Notes: a model not told the origin generated them from the letters alone. A stretch of 64,000 nt of DNA from Rathayibacter sp. VKM Ac-2804 (GCF_009866655.1 NZ_CP047420.1:1-64000), one strand, 5' to 3'. Counted from the first letter of the stretch, positions 40,927 through 49,243 are shown. Made by a program: numbers and translations.

Positions 40927-40932
40927 AGCCTA
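40927..40932 (-). promoter_or_regulatory. -10 box TAGGCT, leaderless start
   Basis: TAGGCT on the minus strand, 7 nt before the ATG of the DUF4012 gene. Confidence 0.62.
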
Positions 40933-40973
40933 AGCGACGCCCGCCCGCGGACGGCGGTCGATCCGCGCCGTCG

Positions 40974-41963
40974 TCAACCCAGGAGGAGGGACACGGCGAT
41001 GAGCACGGGCACCGCCGTGACGGTGGTCACCAGGGCCGTGTCGCGCGCCACGGCGACGCCGCGGTCGTAGCGGGAGGCGAAGTTGAAGATGTTCTGCGCG
41101 GTCGGCAGCGCCGCCGTCACGGTCACCGCGAAGAGGTGCTCCGCGTCGAGCGCGAAGGCGAAGCGGCCGAGCAGATAGGCGGTCGCGGGCATCACCAGCG
41201 TCTTGAGCAGCGAGGCGACGGCGACCTCGATCCGCCCGGGCCCCGGCTCCAGCGGCCGCTGCCCGCGCAGCGACATCCCGAACGCCATCAGCACGAGCGG
41301 GATCGACGCGTTGCCGATGATCGAGAACGGCTCGAGCAGCGGTGCCGGCAGCTGCACCCCGGTGACGGAGACGACCAGGCCGAGCGCCGAGGCGATGATC
41401 ATCGGGTTCCGCAGCGGCTGGGTGAGGATGCCCGTGACGGAGGCGCGCCCGCTCGTCGAGACGTCGAGCACGGTGAGGATCGTCGGCGCGAGCAGCAGCA
41501 GCTGGAGGAGCAGCGTCGGCGCGACCCACTGCGGATCGCCGAGCACGTAGATCGCGACCGGCAGGCCGATGTTGTTGGCGTTCACGTAGGAGGAGGCGGC
41601 GGTGCCGATCACCGTCTCCGGCACGGGCCGGCGGAAGAACAGCCGCGACGCGACCAGATAGAGGACCGCCACGATCGCGACCGTGATCAGCGACACCAGG
41701 AGGAAGGAGGAGAACAGCACCGTCACGTCGGCGCGGGCGAGCACCGTGAACAGCAGCGCCGGCGTCGTGACGAAGAAGGCGATGCGGGTGAGGACGGCGC
41801 GGCCCTCGGGCGGCACCAGGCCGAACCGGGCGATCAGGTAGCCGACCGCGATGACCGTCCCGATGATCGCGAACCCGGTGAGCACTCCCTCCACGGCGTC
41901 CTCCGTCTCGTCGGCGGAGCCGGGCGGCTCGCGGGCTGGGATCGTCGGCGCGGGTCGGCGCAC
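40974..41963 (-). CDS. AEC family transporter
   Basis: 329 residues, about ten membrane helices. The auxin efflux carrier/bile-acid-like fold is indicated by TAASSYVNANNIGLPVAIYV (family signature N-x-x-x-x-G-x-P), IGNASIPLVLMAFGMSL and TAALPTAQNIFNFASRYDRG (P-x-x-Q-x-x-F in the second half). Members move organic acids such as malate or malonate. The GTG at 41963 is favoured because TAGGCT lies 7 nt upstream, even though it adds ~27 residues before helix 1; internal GTG codons are the alternative. Divergent from the hydrolase gene with only 62 bp between starts. Confidence 0.85.
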   Translation of the reverse strand: MRRPAPTIPAREPPGSADETEDAVEGVLTGFAIIGTVIAVGYLIARFGLVPPEGRAVLTRIAFFVTTPALLFTVLARADVTVLFSSFLLVSLITVAIVAVLYLVASRLFFRRPVPETVIGTAASSYVNANNIGLPVAIYVLGDPQWVAPTLLLQLLLLAPTILTVLDVSTSGRASVTGILTQPLRNPMIIASALGLVVSVTGVQLPAPLLEPFSIIGNASIPLVLMAFGMSLRGQRPLEPGPGRIEVAVASLLKTLVMPATAYLLGRFAFALDAEHLFAVTVTAALPTAQNIFNFASRYDRGVAVARDTALVTTVTAVPVLIAVSLLLG

Positions 41964-41970
41964 CGCGTCC

Positions 41971-41976
41971 AGCCTA
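41971..41976 (-). promoter_or_regulatory. -10 box TAGGCT, leaderless GTG start
   Basis: TAGGCT on the minus strand, 7 nt before the GTG at 41963. Confidence 0.58.
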
Positions 41977-42013
41977 GGAGGCGCCGCCCGTTGCCCCGTC
42001 GCGAGGCCGGGCC

Positions 42014-42019
42014 TACGGT
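42014..42019 (+). promoter_or_regulatory. -10 box TACGGT, leaderless start
   Basis: TACGGT, 6 nt before the ATG at 42026. Back to back with the -10 box at 41971. Confidence 0.6.
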
Positions 42020-42025
42020 GGGCGC

Positions 42026-42841
42026 ATGCCGCATCTCGAGGTCCCCGGAGCGACCCTGCACTGGGAGGCGGACGGCCCCGCCTCCGCCCCCGCCCTCCTG
42101 CTCGTGCACGCGGGCATCACCGATCTGCGGATGTGGGACCCGGTCGTCCCCGCGCTCGCGGAGGACCACCTGGTCATCCGCTACGACACCCGCGGCTTCG
42201 GCGAGACCCGGACGGACGACGTCGAGTTCGACTCGCGGCAGGACGCCCTCGACGTGCTCGAGCACCTCGGCGTCGAGCGCGCGACGGTGATCGGCTGCTC
42301 CCGCGGCGGCTCGCTCGTCCTCGACCTGACGCTCGAGCACCCCGACCGCGTCACCGGCCTGGTGCTGATCGCCCCCGGCGTCGGCGGCTTCCCCTACCCG
42401 GACCTCACCGAGGAGGAGGACCGCCGCTTCGACGAGATCGACGCGGTGCTGACCGCCGGCGACCACGAGCGCGTCGCGCGGATGGAGGCGGAGCTGTGGG
42501 CGTTCGGCCCCGACCGCGACCCCGCCTCGCTCGATCCCGCCTTCGTCGAGACCGTGCGCGAGCTCGCCCGCGGCCGGGCCGGCCACGAGGGCGAGAAGCC
42601 GCGGCCGACCGCGATCGAGCCGCCCGCCTACGACCGCGTCGTCGACATCGCCGTGCCCACGCTCGCGATGGTCGGCGCGCACGACGTCTCCGAGTCGCTC
42701 CCCGTGCACGCCTTCCTCTCGGCGACCGTGCCGGGCGCCGACGCCCACGTCTTCGAGGACGCGGCCCACCTCCCGAGCGTCGAGCGACCGGAGGAGTTCC
42801 TCGCGGTCCTCCGCCCGTGGCTGGCGTCCCACCGCCTCTGA
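42026..42841 (+). CDS. Alpha/beta hydrolase
   Basis: 271 residues. LLLVHAGITDLRMWDPV (oxyanion region), RYDTRGFGET, the nucleophile elbow VIGCSRGGSLVLDL (Ser in G-x-S-x-G, about residue 94), Asp in VGAHDVSES and His in EDAAHLPSVERPEEF. The layout is that of 3-oxoadipate enol-lactonase-like or proline-iminopeptidase-like hydrolases; the substrate is open. No signal peptide. Leaderless by the TACGGT box. Divergent from the AEC transporter, so the two may share control. Confidence 0.87.
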   Translation: MPHLEVPGATLHWEADGPASAPALLLVHAGITDLRMWDPVVPALAEDHLVIRYDTRGFGETRTDDVEFDSRQDALDVLEHLGVERATVIGCSRGGSLVLDLTLEHPDRVTGLVLIAPGVGGFPYPDLTEEEDRRFDEIDAVLTAGDHERVARMEAELWAFGPDRDPASLDPAFVETVRELARGRAGHEGEKPRPTAIEPPAYDRVVDIAVPTLAMVGAHDVSESLPVHAFLSATVPGADAHVFEDAAHLPSVERPEEFLAVLRPWLASHRL

Positions 42842-42894
42842 CGCGGGGCCGCCAACGGTCCGCCGCGGCGGACGCGCCCACGACGGCGCACAGT

Positions 42895-43023
42895 CATGCT
42901 GGTCGAGTAGCCCCGCAGGGGCGTATCGAGACCCACCGTCATCAGCAGGCGGACTCTGCAGACTCGACTTCTGACGCTGGTGGATCTCGATACGCCCGCT
43001 CCGCGGTCTACTCGATCAGCATG
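42895..43023. repeat. Family B REPIN-like element, long form
   Basis: Left stem GCCCC/GGGGC with GGTC/GACC; right stem ACCGC/GCGGG-type (one mismatch) with GATC/GATC. The spacer matches that of the element at 19449-19578 nearly base for base. It fills most of the gap after the hydrolase gene; a short GTCCGCCGCGGCGGAC palindrome lies at 42858-42873. Confidence 0.9.
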
Positions 43024-43197
43024 GGCGGGCCCAGCGCGGCGGAGAAGCGTGGACATCCCCGCACCCCTGTTGGTCGCGCAGCGCGCAGGGAAACGGGCGC
43101 GCCAGCGCGCAACGTGGTCGCGGTGCGTGCAGAGAACGGGTGCGACAGCGCGCCGTCATGCTGGTCGAGTAGCGCGCAGCGCGTATCGAGACCCCAC
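42985..43197 (+). repeat. Direct repeat, left copy (213 bp)
   Basis: Runs from TCTCGATACGCCCGCT in the REPIN right arm to the end of the next single arm. It matches 44465-44676 along its length. Two 19-bp sub-repeats inside (43092-43110 and 43135-43153) occur in swapped order in the right copy. Confidence 0.85.
43157..43193 (+). repeat. Family B single arm
   Basis: GTAG, stem GCGC/GCGC (loop GCA), TATCGAG, outer pair GGTC/GACC. Part of the 213-bp direct repeat. Confidence 0.85.
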
Positions 43198-43230
43198 TTT
43201 CCACAGAAGGGTGACGCACCCGCGACGCCG

Positions 43231-43527
43231 TCAGCGGTTCTTGAAGTAGCGGAACAGGTGCTTCTCGCGCGTCGTCAACACGCCGAGAACGACGCCCGTC
43301 CCCGCGCACAGCACGGCGACGGCCGGCGTCCGAAGGCCCTGGATCAGGGTCGCCGCTGCGTCGACAGGCGGACCGGTGCTCGAGAAGAACAGGGCGACGG
43401 CGAGGCCCGCCGAGCCGACCGGGATCAGCCACGCGAGCGACTCCAGCAGCAGGACCGCCAGCAGCTCGATCCGGTGGACGCGCGAGTGCAAGGCGGAGGC
43501 GAGCTCGACCCGGCGCAGGGCGGTCAC
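43231..43527 (-). CDS. Hypothetical two-helix membrane protein
   Basis: 98 residues from a GTG. Two membrane helices: about 22-47 (LLAVLLLESLAWLIPVGSAG) and 66-85 (LRTPAVAVLCAGTGVVLGVL), with a basic C-terminal tail (TTREKHLFRYFKNR). A leading helix MTALRRVELASALHSRVHRI is amphipathic. It begins 24 bp after the stop of the split gene upstream, on the same strand, between the two 213-bp direct repeats. No family recognised; no clear ribosome site. Confidence 0.55.
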   Translation of the reverse strand: MTALRRVELASALHSRVHRIELLAVLLLESLAWLIPVGSAGLAVALFFSSTGPPVDAAATLIQGLRTPAVAVLCAGTGVVLGVLTTREKHLFRYFKNR

Positions 43528-43551
43528 CGCCCAGCACGAGGATGCTGAAGA

Positions 43552-44397
43552 TCAGAAGTCTGGCGACGAGGGAGTGATCCAGGCGGCGAGGTCTACAGCG
43601 CTGGCGCCTGTGTCCCCGAGGGCGCGGGCCAGCGCGGGAGAGACGAAGCGGACCAGTGCGCTGGAGCGGAGGCGGCCGTGTGGATCGATGAAGCGTCCGA
43701 TGTGGAGGGTCTCCCGGCCGACGACGTCGCTCTCGAAGATGCGGTCGATGGCGTCGAGCGTCTGGAGTCCCCAGGGGGAATGAACAACCAGGAAGGAGTC
43801 GCCCAGGACACGGCGGAGACCGCGGCGGACCGGCTCCGGATCAGTGGCACTCGCGATCCCGAACCACCCGCGTTCGTCGCAGTGGGCGACGTAGGACACG
43901 AGCCCGGACTCGCGGAGACCGTCGACGACAGCCATCACCTCCACCGCGAGGACTTCCGCTCTCGTCGTCCGGCCGCCGGCGACGAGAGGAGGCTCGGCAC
44001 GGTCGCCGAGAGCGTCCGGGAATCGCACCGGCTCTCGGAACGGGACGATGCGGGCCTCGGTGATTCCTTCGCCCCGCCAGACGCCCTCGACCGTGACGAC
44101 GTCGACGCCGGCGGGAGCGGACTCGAGAGTCAGCGGAACGCTCGGCGCCGCCTGCTCGACGACGATGTCCTAGAGGCCGGCGCCCACTGCGGCGAGGCGA
44201 AGGCCTCCGGCCCCTCGCTCCAGCCGACCCGTGGCGACGACGCCATCGCCGGCTGAGACGACGAGCGAGGAGATCGGTCGGAGATCGCCGTCCTGGGCGC
44301 TCATCGCCCAGCCAGCCCCGTCGATTTCGCCGTCCGCGTCGTACCCATACATGGATGATAGGAACGCGAGGTCACGATGTCGACCGTGGCGCGTCAC
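43552..44397 (-). pseudogene. Hypothetical gene split by an in-frame TAG
   Basis: One frame of 281 codons broken only by TAG at 44170-44172. Before it: YGYDADGEIDGAGWAMSAQD, VVATGRLERGAGGLRLAAVG. Straight after it: DIVVEQAAPSVPLTLESAPA, VTVEGVWRGEGITEARIVPF, and then the longer domain VMAVVDGLRESGLVSYVAHC, RRVLGDSFLVVHSPWGLQTL and SALVRFVSPALARALGD. The second half lacks a good start codon before its GTG at 44028, so the two parts were one gene. The start could be the GTG at 44397 or the ATG at 44352. No family recognised. It sits between the 213-bp direct repeats. Confidence 0.65.
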
Positions 44398-44408
44398 GAC
44401 CGGCGCTC

Positions 44409-44503
44409 CTGCTGCTCGAGGAATGCGCAGCGCGTGTCGCGCCGGCGTTCTGCAGGAGAGCCGATCTCGATACGCCCGCTGCGCGGGCTACTCGATCAGC
44501 ATG
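44409..44503. repeat. Family B element, left arm decayed
   Basis: The right arm is intact on the minus strand: GTAG, stem GCCCGC/GCGGGC (loop GCA), GATC/GATC. The left arm survives only as TGCTGCTCGAG..GCGCAGCGCGTGTCG. Confidence 0.8.
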
Positions 44504-44676
44504 GACAGGCCCAGCGCGGCCGAGACGCGTGAACATCCCGGCAACCCCGCTGGTCGCGAAGCTCGCAAGGAACGGGTGCGACAGCGCGCGATTCGATCGC
44601 GGAACGCGTGAAGAACGGGCGCGCCAGCGCGCCATCATGCTGGTCGAGTGGCGCGCAGCGCGTATCGAGACCCCAC
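44465..44676 (+). repeat. Direct repeat, right copy (212 bp)
   Basis: Partner of 42985-43197. The 19-bp sub-repeats lie at 44571-44589 (AACGGGTGCGACAGCGCGC) and 44614-44632 (AACGGGCGCGCCAGCGCGC), the reverse order of the left copy. Confidence 0.85.
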
Positions 44677-44733
44677 GCACTGCAGAACGGTGGATCTCGA
44701 TACGCCCGCTGCGCGGGCTACTCGATCAGCATG
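44636..44733. repeat. Family B REPIN-like element, two arms
   Basis: Left arm with GTGG instead of GTAG, stem GCGC/GCGC, GGTC/GACC; right arm stem GCCCGC/GCGGGC with GATC/GATC. Confidence 0.88.
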
Positions 44734-44765
44734 ATCGGCCCATCGCCGGCGCGAGCGCGCCGCTC

Positions 44766-45302
44766 CTACGCCACGTCGGCGAGGTCGAACGCCCAGTCGG
44801 CGTAGAGGACGGGCGGGTCGCCCGCCTCCACGACGTCGACGCGGTCGAAGCCGGCCTCGACGCAGATCGCGCTGTCCTCCGCGTCGTCCGCGGGGACGTA
44901 CGCGTGCACGAAGCGCGGCAGCGGGAACGCCGCCGCCTCCTCGAGGAGCAGGCGCACGGAGCGCGTCACGACGCCGCGATCGCGGGCTGTGGGAGCGATG
45001 CTCCAGCCCGTCTCGTAGGCGAGGGTGCCACGCGAGTGGCCGTACCAATAGCCGATGGAGCCGACGCAGTGCCCGTCGAGCTCGATCGCGTAGAAGAAAC
45101 CGCTCCCCTCGGCCCAACCGCGCAGGTAGCGGTCGTGCCGGTCGAGGAACTCGCCTTCTGTCTCGAGATGCTCCCCGGACTCCGCGAGATCGCTGCGGAG
45201 CGCGGTGACGTCCGTCTGCGGCCAGGGCAGGAGTCGGAGGGTCTCGGACTGCTGATCGATGCTGACTGTTCTGTGGTCGCTTCCGGGTTCGGGTCCCGTC
45301 AC
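44766..45302 (-). CDS. GNAT N-acetyltransferase
   Basis: 178 residues from a GTG at 45302. RimJ/RimL-like features: ETLRLLPWPQTDVTALRSDL, FFYAIELDGHCVGSIGYWYG, TLAYETGWSIAPTARDRGVV with the CoA-binding turn, RSVRLLLEEAAAFPLP, and AICVEAGFDRVDVVE (the usual x-x-x-x-x-G-F). The pyrophosphate loop R/Q-x-x-G-x-G/A reads ARDRGVVTR here. Substrate unknown. It is isolated, between repeats on one side and the promoter region of the DUF6421 gene on the other. Several later Met codons are absent, so the start is uncertain by a few residues. Confidence 0.82.
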   Translation of the reverse strand: MTGPEPGSDHRTVSIDQQSETLRLLPWPQTDVTALRSDLAESGEHLETEGEFLDRHDRYLRGWAEGSGFFYAIELDGHCVGSIGYWYGHSRGTLAYETGWSIAPTARDRGVVTRSVRLLLEEAAAFPLPRFVHAYVPADDAEDSAICVEAGFDRVDVVEAGDPPVLYADWAFDLADVA

Positions 45303-45699
45303 GCGATCCGATCCTTCCTCTTGAAGGTGGACCGACGCCCTGCCGCTCCGCCAGGTGTTCGGAGTCGCAGGTCGATCGGATGGCCGCCGGGTGTGCGCAG
45401 CCGAGATGTCCGCACCATCTTCGACCCCTGGGAGGAGCCTTGGCGGGAACCTCGCGAATCTAGCCCCGGAAGGGGGGTGCTACCTGCGAAAAGGCTGGTC
45501 GCGGGCTGATATCGGGCGCCGATTCGCCCGTCGATCCGCGCAGAAGGGTCCGTTTCGGCGGAGTCGTGCGCCACGGTCGCCGACCTCGCGGATTCGCTCC
45601 GGGCCCACGCAAGAAAAGCGCGCGCCGCGGCCCATACGCTCGGGGATGGGCCGGATCCGGCCCGAACCACCCGGTTATACGAGCGTGAGGAGGATCACC
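45303..45699. other. 397-bp non-coding gap with overlapping hairpins
   Basis: No credible gene; the open frames here have no protein-like sequence. A direct repeat of about 30 bp (GTTCGGAGTCGCAGGTCGATC against GTGTGCGCAGCCGAGATGTCC) lies near 45355-45415. GGCCCAT/ATGGGCC (45629-45652) and the perfect palindrome GGGCCGGATCCGGCCC (45648-45663) overlap, so only one can form at a time. A ribosome site (GAGGAGG) and the DUF6421 start follow. No known riboswitch recognised. Confidence 0.5.
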
Positions 45700-47103
45700 A
45701 TGTCGCAATTCGTGCAGAGCACCGTCGTCGGAGAACCCGAGGTCGTCGAGGACCGCATCGAGACCTCCCGCGCCTGGCTCCGCCTCAAGGCCGCGGCCAC
45801 TGCGCTCCAGCCGCTCCAGACGCAGGACGGCTCGCTGGCCGACCCGGACCGCCTGGACGACGCCCGCGCCGAGATCGAGCACCTCGTCGACGCGATCCGC
45901 GCCCTCGCGCCCGCCTTCCCGCACGACGCCGCCTACCTCGAGGCGCTCGTCGTCGACTTCGAGCGCTGGAGCGCCGAGGGCCTCGGCGTCCCGGACTTCC
46001 TCGACTCGCTGCAGACGTTCCAGCCGCAGCTCGACCGCGTCGACGGGCTGCGCCACCTGGTCGTCTTCCCGATGCTCACGCAGAACGGCAGCCGCGACCG
46101 GCACGTCGAGGCCGTGCTCGTCGAGGTCGTCTGGCCGCGCTTCGTCGCCGAGCTCGAGGCGGGCGACTACTCGAACGCGCTGTTCGTGCCGGTGCGCTTC
46201 GTCGACTTCACCGCCGGCTACGACACGGACAGCGCCGTGCTCTTCCCCGAGACCGTCGCGATGCGCGCCGTCCCCGCCTTCACCTGGGGGGCGATCTTCG
46301 CGGACCGCGAGGCCGCGCGCTTCCGCCGCGTCGTCTCGGCCGCGGCGGAGATCACCCGGCTGGAGCTGCCGGCGGACGCGCGCCGGATGCTCGAGGATCA
46401 GCACACCGCGGAGGAGGCCTTCGTGATGTGGGACCTCATCCACGACCGCACCCACATGCGCGGCGACCTGCCGTTCGACCCGTTCATGATCAAGCAGCGG
46501 ATGCCGTTCTTCCTCTACTCGCTCGAGGAGCTGCGCTGCGATCTGACCGCGTTCCGCGAGTCCGTCGCGATCGAGCGGCGCCTGGCCGGCCAGGAGCACC
46601 GCGACGGCGAGGAGGAGGCGCTCTCGGCGCGGGCGCGCTTGGTCCAATACGCGATCCTCTTCGACCGGCTGTTCCGCTTCCCGCTGACCGGCTCGCGGGT
46701 GCGCAACTACGACGGGCTCGGCGGCCAGCTGCTCTTCGCCTGGCTGCACCAGCACGGCGTCCTGCACTGGACCGACACCCGGCTCGCCTTCGAGTGGGAC
46801 AGCGTCGCCGACGTCGTCGTCGCGCTCTCGGACGCCATCGACGAGCTCTACTGGCGCTCGATCGACCGGCCGAAGACCGCGCACTGGCTCGCCGCCTACG
46901 CGCTTGTCGCGGCGACGGTGACGCCGCACCCCGCCTCCGCCTGGGCGCGCGGGCTGCCGGACGAGGTGCTCCTCGGCGCTCCGCGCGGGCTGACCGACGC
47001 GGTGCTGGACGACGAGTTCCCGCTGTCCATGTTCTACGAGGCCCTCGGCAAGAAGATGGGCGACGTGATCGCGTCGACCGCGGGCATCACCGGGCGGGAC
47101 TGA
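45700..47103 (+). CDS. DUF6421 family protein
   Basis: 467 residues, soluble. TSRAWLRLKAAATALQPLQT, FPMLTQNGSRDRHVEAVLVE, PVRFVDFTAGYDTDSAVLFP and the repeated acid/His patterns QHTAEEAFVMWDLIHDRTHM (E..H..D..H) and RMPFFLYSLEELRCDLTAFR match the actinobacterial DUF6421 family. The EEAFVMWDLIHDRTHMRGDL block looks like a metal-binding or hydrolase-like helix pair, but no activity is known to me. The start has a strong GAGGAGG site 7 nt upstream and a long leader with overlapping hairpins. Monocistronic. Confidence 0.88.
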   Translation: MSQFVQSTVVGEPEVVEDRIETSRAWLRLKAAATALQPLQTQDGSLADPDRLDDARAEIEHLVDAIRALAPAFPHDAAYLEALVVDFERWSAEGLGVPDFLDSLQTFQPQLDRVDGLRHLVVFPMLTQNGSRDRHVEAVLVEVVWPRFVAELEAGDYSNALFVPVRFVDFTAGYDTDSAVLFPETVAMRAVPAFTWGAIFADREAARFRRVVSAAAEITRLELPADARRMLEDQHTAEEAFVMWDLIHDRTHMRGDLPFDPFMIKQRMPFFLYSLEELRCDLTAFRESVAIERRLAGQEHRDGEEEALSARARLVQYAILFDRLFRFPLTGSRVRNYDGLGGQLLFAWLHQHGVLHWTDTRLAFEWDSVADVVVALSDAIDELYWRSIDRPKTAHWLAAYALVAATVTPHPASAWARGLPDEVLLGAPRGLTDAVLDDEFPLSMFYEALGKKMGDVIASTAGITGRD

Positions 47104-47194
47104 CCGTGCCGGCACTCCTTCCGCTCCGGCCCGACCGGGGCGGGAGGAGCGTCATGCGGCGACTCGCGCGTCGGCTCGCCCGACCGTCGTCGGT

Positions 47195-47200
47195 TAGCGT
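47195..47200 (+). promoter_or_regulatory. -10 box TAGCGT, leaderless start
   Basis: TAGCGT, 7 nt before the ATG of the histidine kinase gene. Confidence 0.62.
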
Positions 47201-47207
47201 GGGGCGC

Positions 47208-48575
47208 ATGCCTTCTGGCGCCGTCGCTGCCGACCCCTTCGATGCGGGCTGGACCCGGCGCGCGCCGACCCGCGCCGCGTACGTCCGCGACTCCGTCGCC
47301 GCGGGCGTCCTGCTGGCGGCGACGCTCCTCTCGGTCGCCCTCTACACCTCGGCGGGCTTCACCGACGCCGCGCACCCCGCCGTGAGCACGCTCTGGGCGC
47401 TCGCGATGACCCTCCCGCTGGCCCTGCGCCGGCGGTTCCCGTCGACCGTGGCGGTCGCGCTCACCGCGGTCTACGCCCTCGGGCTGATCCTCCAGGTGCC
47501 CGAGTCGCTGTTCAACCAGATCTGCCTGTACCTCGCGCTCTACACGGTCGGGGCCTGGAGTCGCGACCGGCGTCTCGCGCTCGTCGTGCGCACGGTGATC
47601 GCGGTCGGCATGCTCGGCTGGCTGATCGTCACCCTCGCCACCGGCGCGCCGGTGAGCAGTCCGCTCCCGGCCGAGGAGTCCGCGGGGCTGCTCCCGCCGT
47701 ACATCGCGGAGTCGGCGCTGGCCGTCGTCGCGAACCTGCTCTACTTCGGCAGCGCCTACGTCTTCGGCGACGCGTCCTGGCAGTCGGCGCGGCGGCTGGA
47801 GGCGCTCGAGGCGCGCACGGCCGAGCTCGACGACGAGCGGGAGCGCTCCTCCCGCCAGGCCGTCTCCTCGGAGCGGCTGCGCATCGCCCGCGAACTGCAC
47901 GACGTCGTCGCCCACCACGTCAGCGTGATGGGCGTGCAGGCGGGGGCGGCTCGGCGGGTGCTCGCGCGCGATCCGGAGCGGGCGGCGACGGCGCTGAGCG
48001 CGATCGAGAGCGACGCGCGCTCGGCGATCGAGGAGCTCCACCGCATCCTGATCGCCCTCCGCACCGAGGACACGGCCCTCGACCCGCACACCGATGCGGC
48101 CTCGACCCGCGGAGTGGCGCAGCTCGAGGAGCTCGTCGTCGCCGCGACGGGCTCCGGTCTGCCCGCCGTGTTCCTCACCGTCGGGGAGCCGCGTGACATC
48201 CCGGCGACCGCGGGCCTCAGCCTCTACCGGATCGCGCAGGAGTCGCTCACGAACGTCCGCAAGCACGCGGGGCGCGGGGCGACCGCCGAGGTGCGCCTGC
48301 GCTACCTCGAGGACGCCGTCGAGCTCGAGGTCGCCGACGACGGGGGCGAGGGAGCGCAGCCCGTGGCCGCGACGTCGTGCGGCCTGGGGCACACCGGCAT
48401 GATCGAGCGCGCGGCGGCCGTCGGCGGCACGGTCGAGACAGGGCCGAGCGGCTCCGGCTACCTGGTGCGCGCCCGCGTCCCTCTGACGAGCGTCCGCGCG
48501 GGGGCCGGGGAGCAGGTAGCGTCGTCCGAGGTGTCGTGGGGGCGCCGGGAGCGAGCGAGCGGGGGGCGCGCATGA
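47208..48575 (+). CDS. Sensor histidine kinase (NarL/DesK type)
   Basis: 455 residues. Four to six N-terminal membrane helices (residues ~30-190) with almost no extracellular loop, typical of intramembrane-sensing kinases. A coiled coil follows (RRLEALEARTAELDDERERS), then the HisKA_3 box ERLRIARELHDVVAHHVSVM (phospho-His in ELHDVVAHH), and an ATPase domain with SLYRIAQESLTNVRKHAG (N box), VADDGG and CGLGHTGMIERAAAVGG. The stop overlaps the start of the response regulator gene (ATGA). The signal is unknown; no transporter target lies beside it. Confidence 0.94.
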   Translation: MPSGAVAADPFDAGWTRRAPTRAAYVRDSVAAGVLLAATLLSVALYTSAGFTDAAHPAVSTLWALAMTLPLALRRRFPSTVAVALTAVYALGLILQVPESLFNQICLYLALYTVGAWSRDRRLALVVRTVIAVGMLGWLIVTLATGAPVSSPLPAEESAGLLPPYIAESALAVVANLLYFGSAYVFGDASWQSARRLEALEARTAELDDERERSSRQAVSSERLRIARELHDVVAHHVSVMGVQAGAARRVLARDPERAATALSAIESDARSAIEELHRILIALRTEDTALDPHTDAASTRGVAQLEELVVAATGSGLPAVFLTVGEPRDIPATAGLSLYRIAQESLTNVRKHAGRGATAEVRLRYLEDAVELEVADDGGEGAQPVAATSCGLGHTGMIERAAAVGGTVETGPSGSGYLVRARVPLTSVRAGAGEQVASSEVSWGRRERASGGRA

Positions 48576-49243
48576 CGGCCGATGTCCGGGTGCTGCTCGT
48601 CGACGACCAGGAGCTCGTCCGCGCCGGCTTCCGCACCATCCTCGAGTCCGAGCCGGGGATCGTCGTCGTCGGCGAGGCCCGCACCGGGATCGAGGCGATC
48701 GAGCGCGCCTCCGAGCTGTGCCCGGACGTCATCTGCATGGACGTGCAGATGCCCGGGATGGACGGCCTCGCCGCGACCCGCGAGATCGTCAAGGATCCGC
48801 GCCTGTGCTCCAGCGTCCTCATCCTGACCACCTTCGACCGCGACGACTACCTCTTCGAGGCGCTGTCCTCCGGAGCGAGCGGCTTCCTGCTCAAGAACGC
48901 GTCCCCGGAGGCGCTCGTCGAGGCCGTGCAGGTCGTGGCGCGCGGCGACGCGATGCTCGCCCCCGACGTGACCCGCCGCGTGCTCGAGCGCTTCGCGACG
49001 GCGCCGGCCCGGGCCGCCGAGGTGCACCCCGGCATCGAGGAGCTCACCGACCGCGAGCGCGAGGTGCTGGTGCACCTGGCCCGCGGCTCGTCCAACGCCG
49101 AGATCGCCGCCGAGCTCTTCGTCGGCGAGGCGACCGTGAAGACGCACGTGTCCAAGATCCTGATGAAGCTGCGCGTCCGCGACCGCATCCAGGCCGTCGT
49201 CTTCGCCTACGAGCACGGGATCGCGGTGCCGGGGCGGTCCTGA
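48572..49243 (+). CDS. LuxR-family response regulator
   Basis: 223 residues. Receiver domain: VLLVDDQELVRAGFRTILES (acid pair DD), VICMDVQMPGMDGLAATREI (phospho-Asp near residue 55), Thr in LILTTFDRDDYLFEAL and Lys in GFLLKNASPE. The C-terminal HTH is ELTDREREVLVHLARGSSNA, EIAAELFVGEATVKTHVSKI. It is a NarL-type transcription factor, phosphorylated by the kinase encoded just upstream with a 4-base overlap. No target operator is evident in the window. Confidence 0.95.
   Translation: MTADVRVLLVDDQELVRAGFRTILESEPGIVVVGEARTGIEAIERASELCPDVICMDVQMPGMDGLAATREIVKDPRLCSSVLILTTFDRDDYLFEALSSGASGFLLKNASPEALVEAVQVVARGDAMLAPDVTRRVLERFATAPARAAEVHPGIEELTDREREVLVHLARGSSNAEIAAELFVGEATVKTHVSKILMKLRVRDRIQAVVFAYEHGIAVPGRS

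Noticed and set aside
45299..45670. 123-residue minus-strand frame before the DUF6421 gene
   Set aside because: Ser/Arg-rich composition with no fold, no ribosome site, and it covers a likely leader region.
45430..45699. Riboswitch in the long DUF6421 leader
   Set aside because: I compared the visible motifs with FMN, cobalamin, TPP, SAM, glycine and c-di-AMP cores from memory and found no match; only the overlapping hairpins remain.
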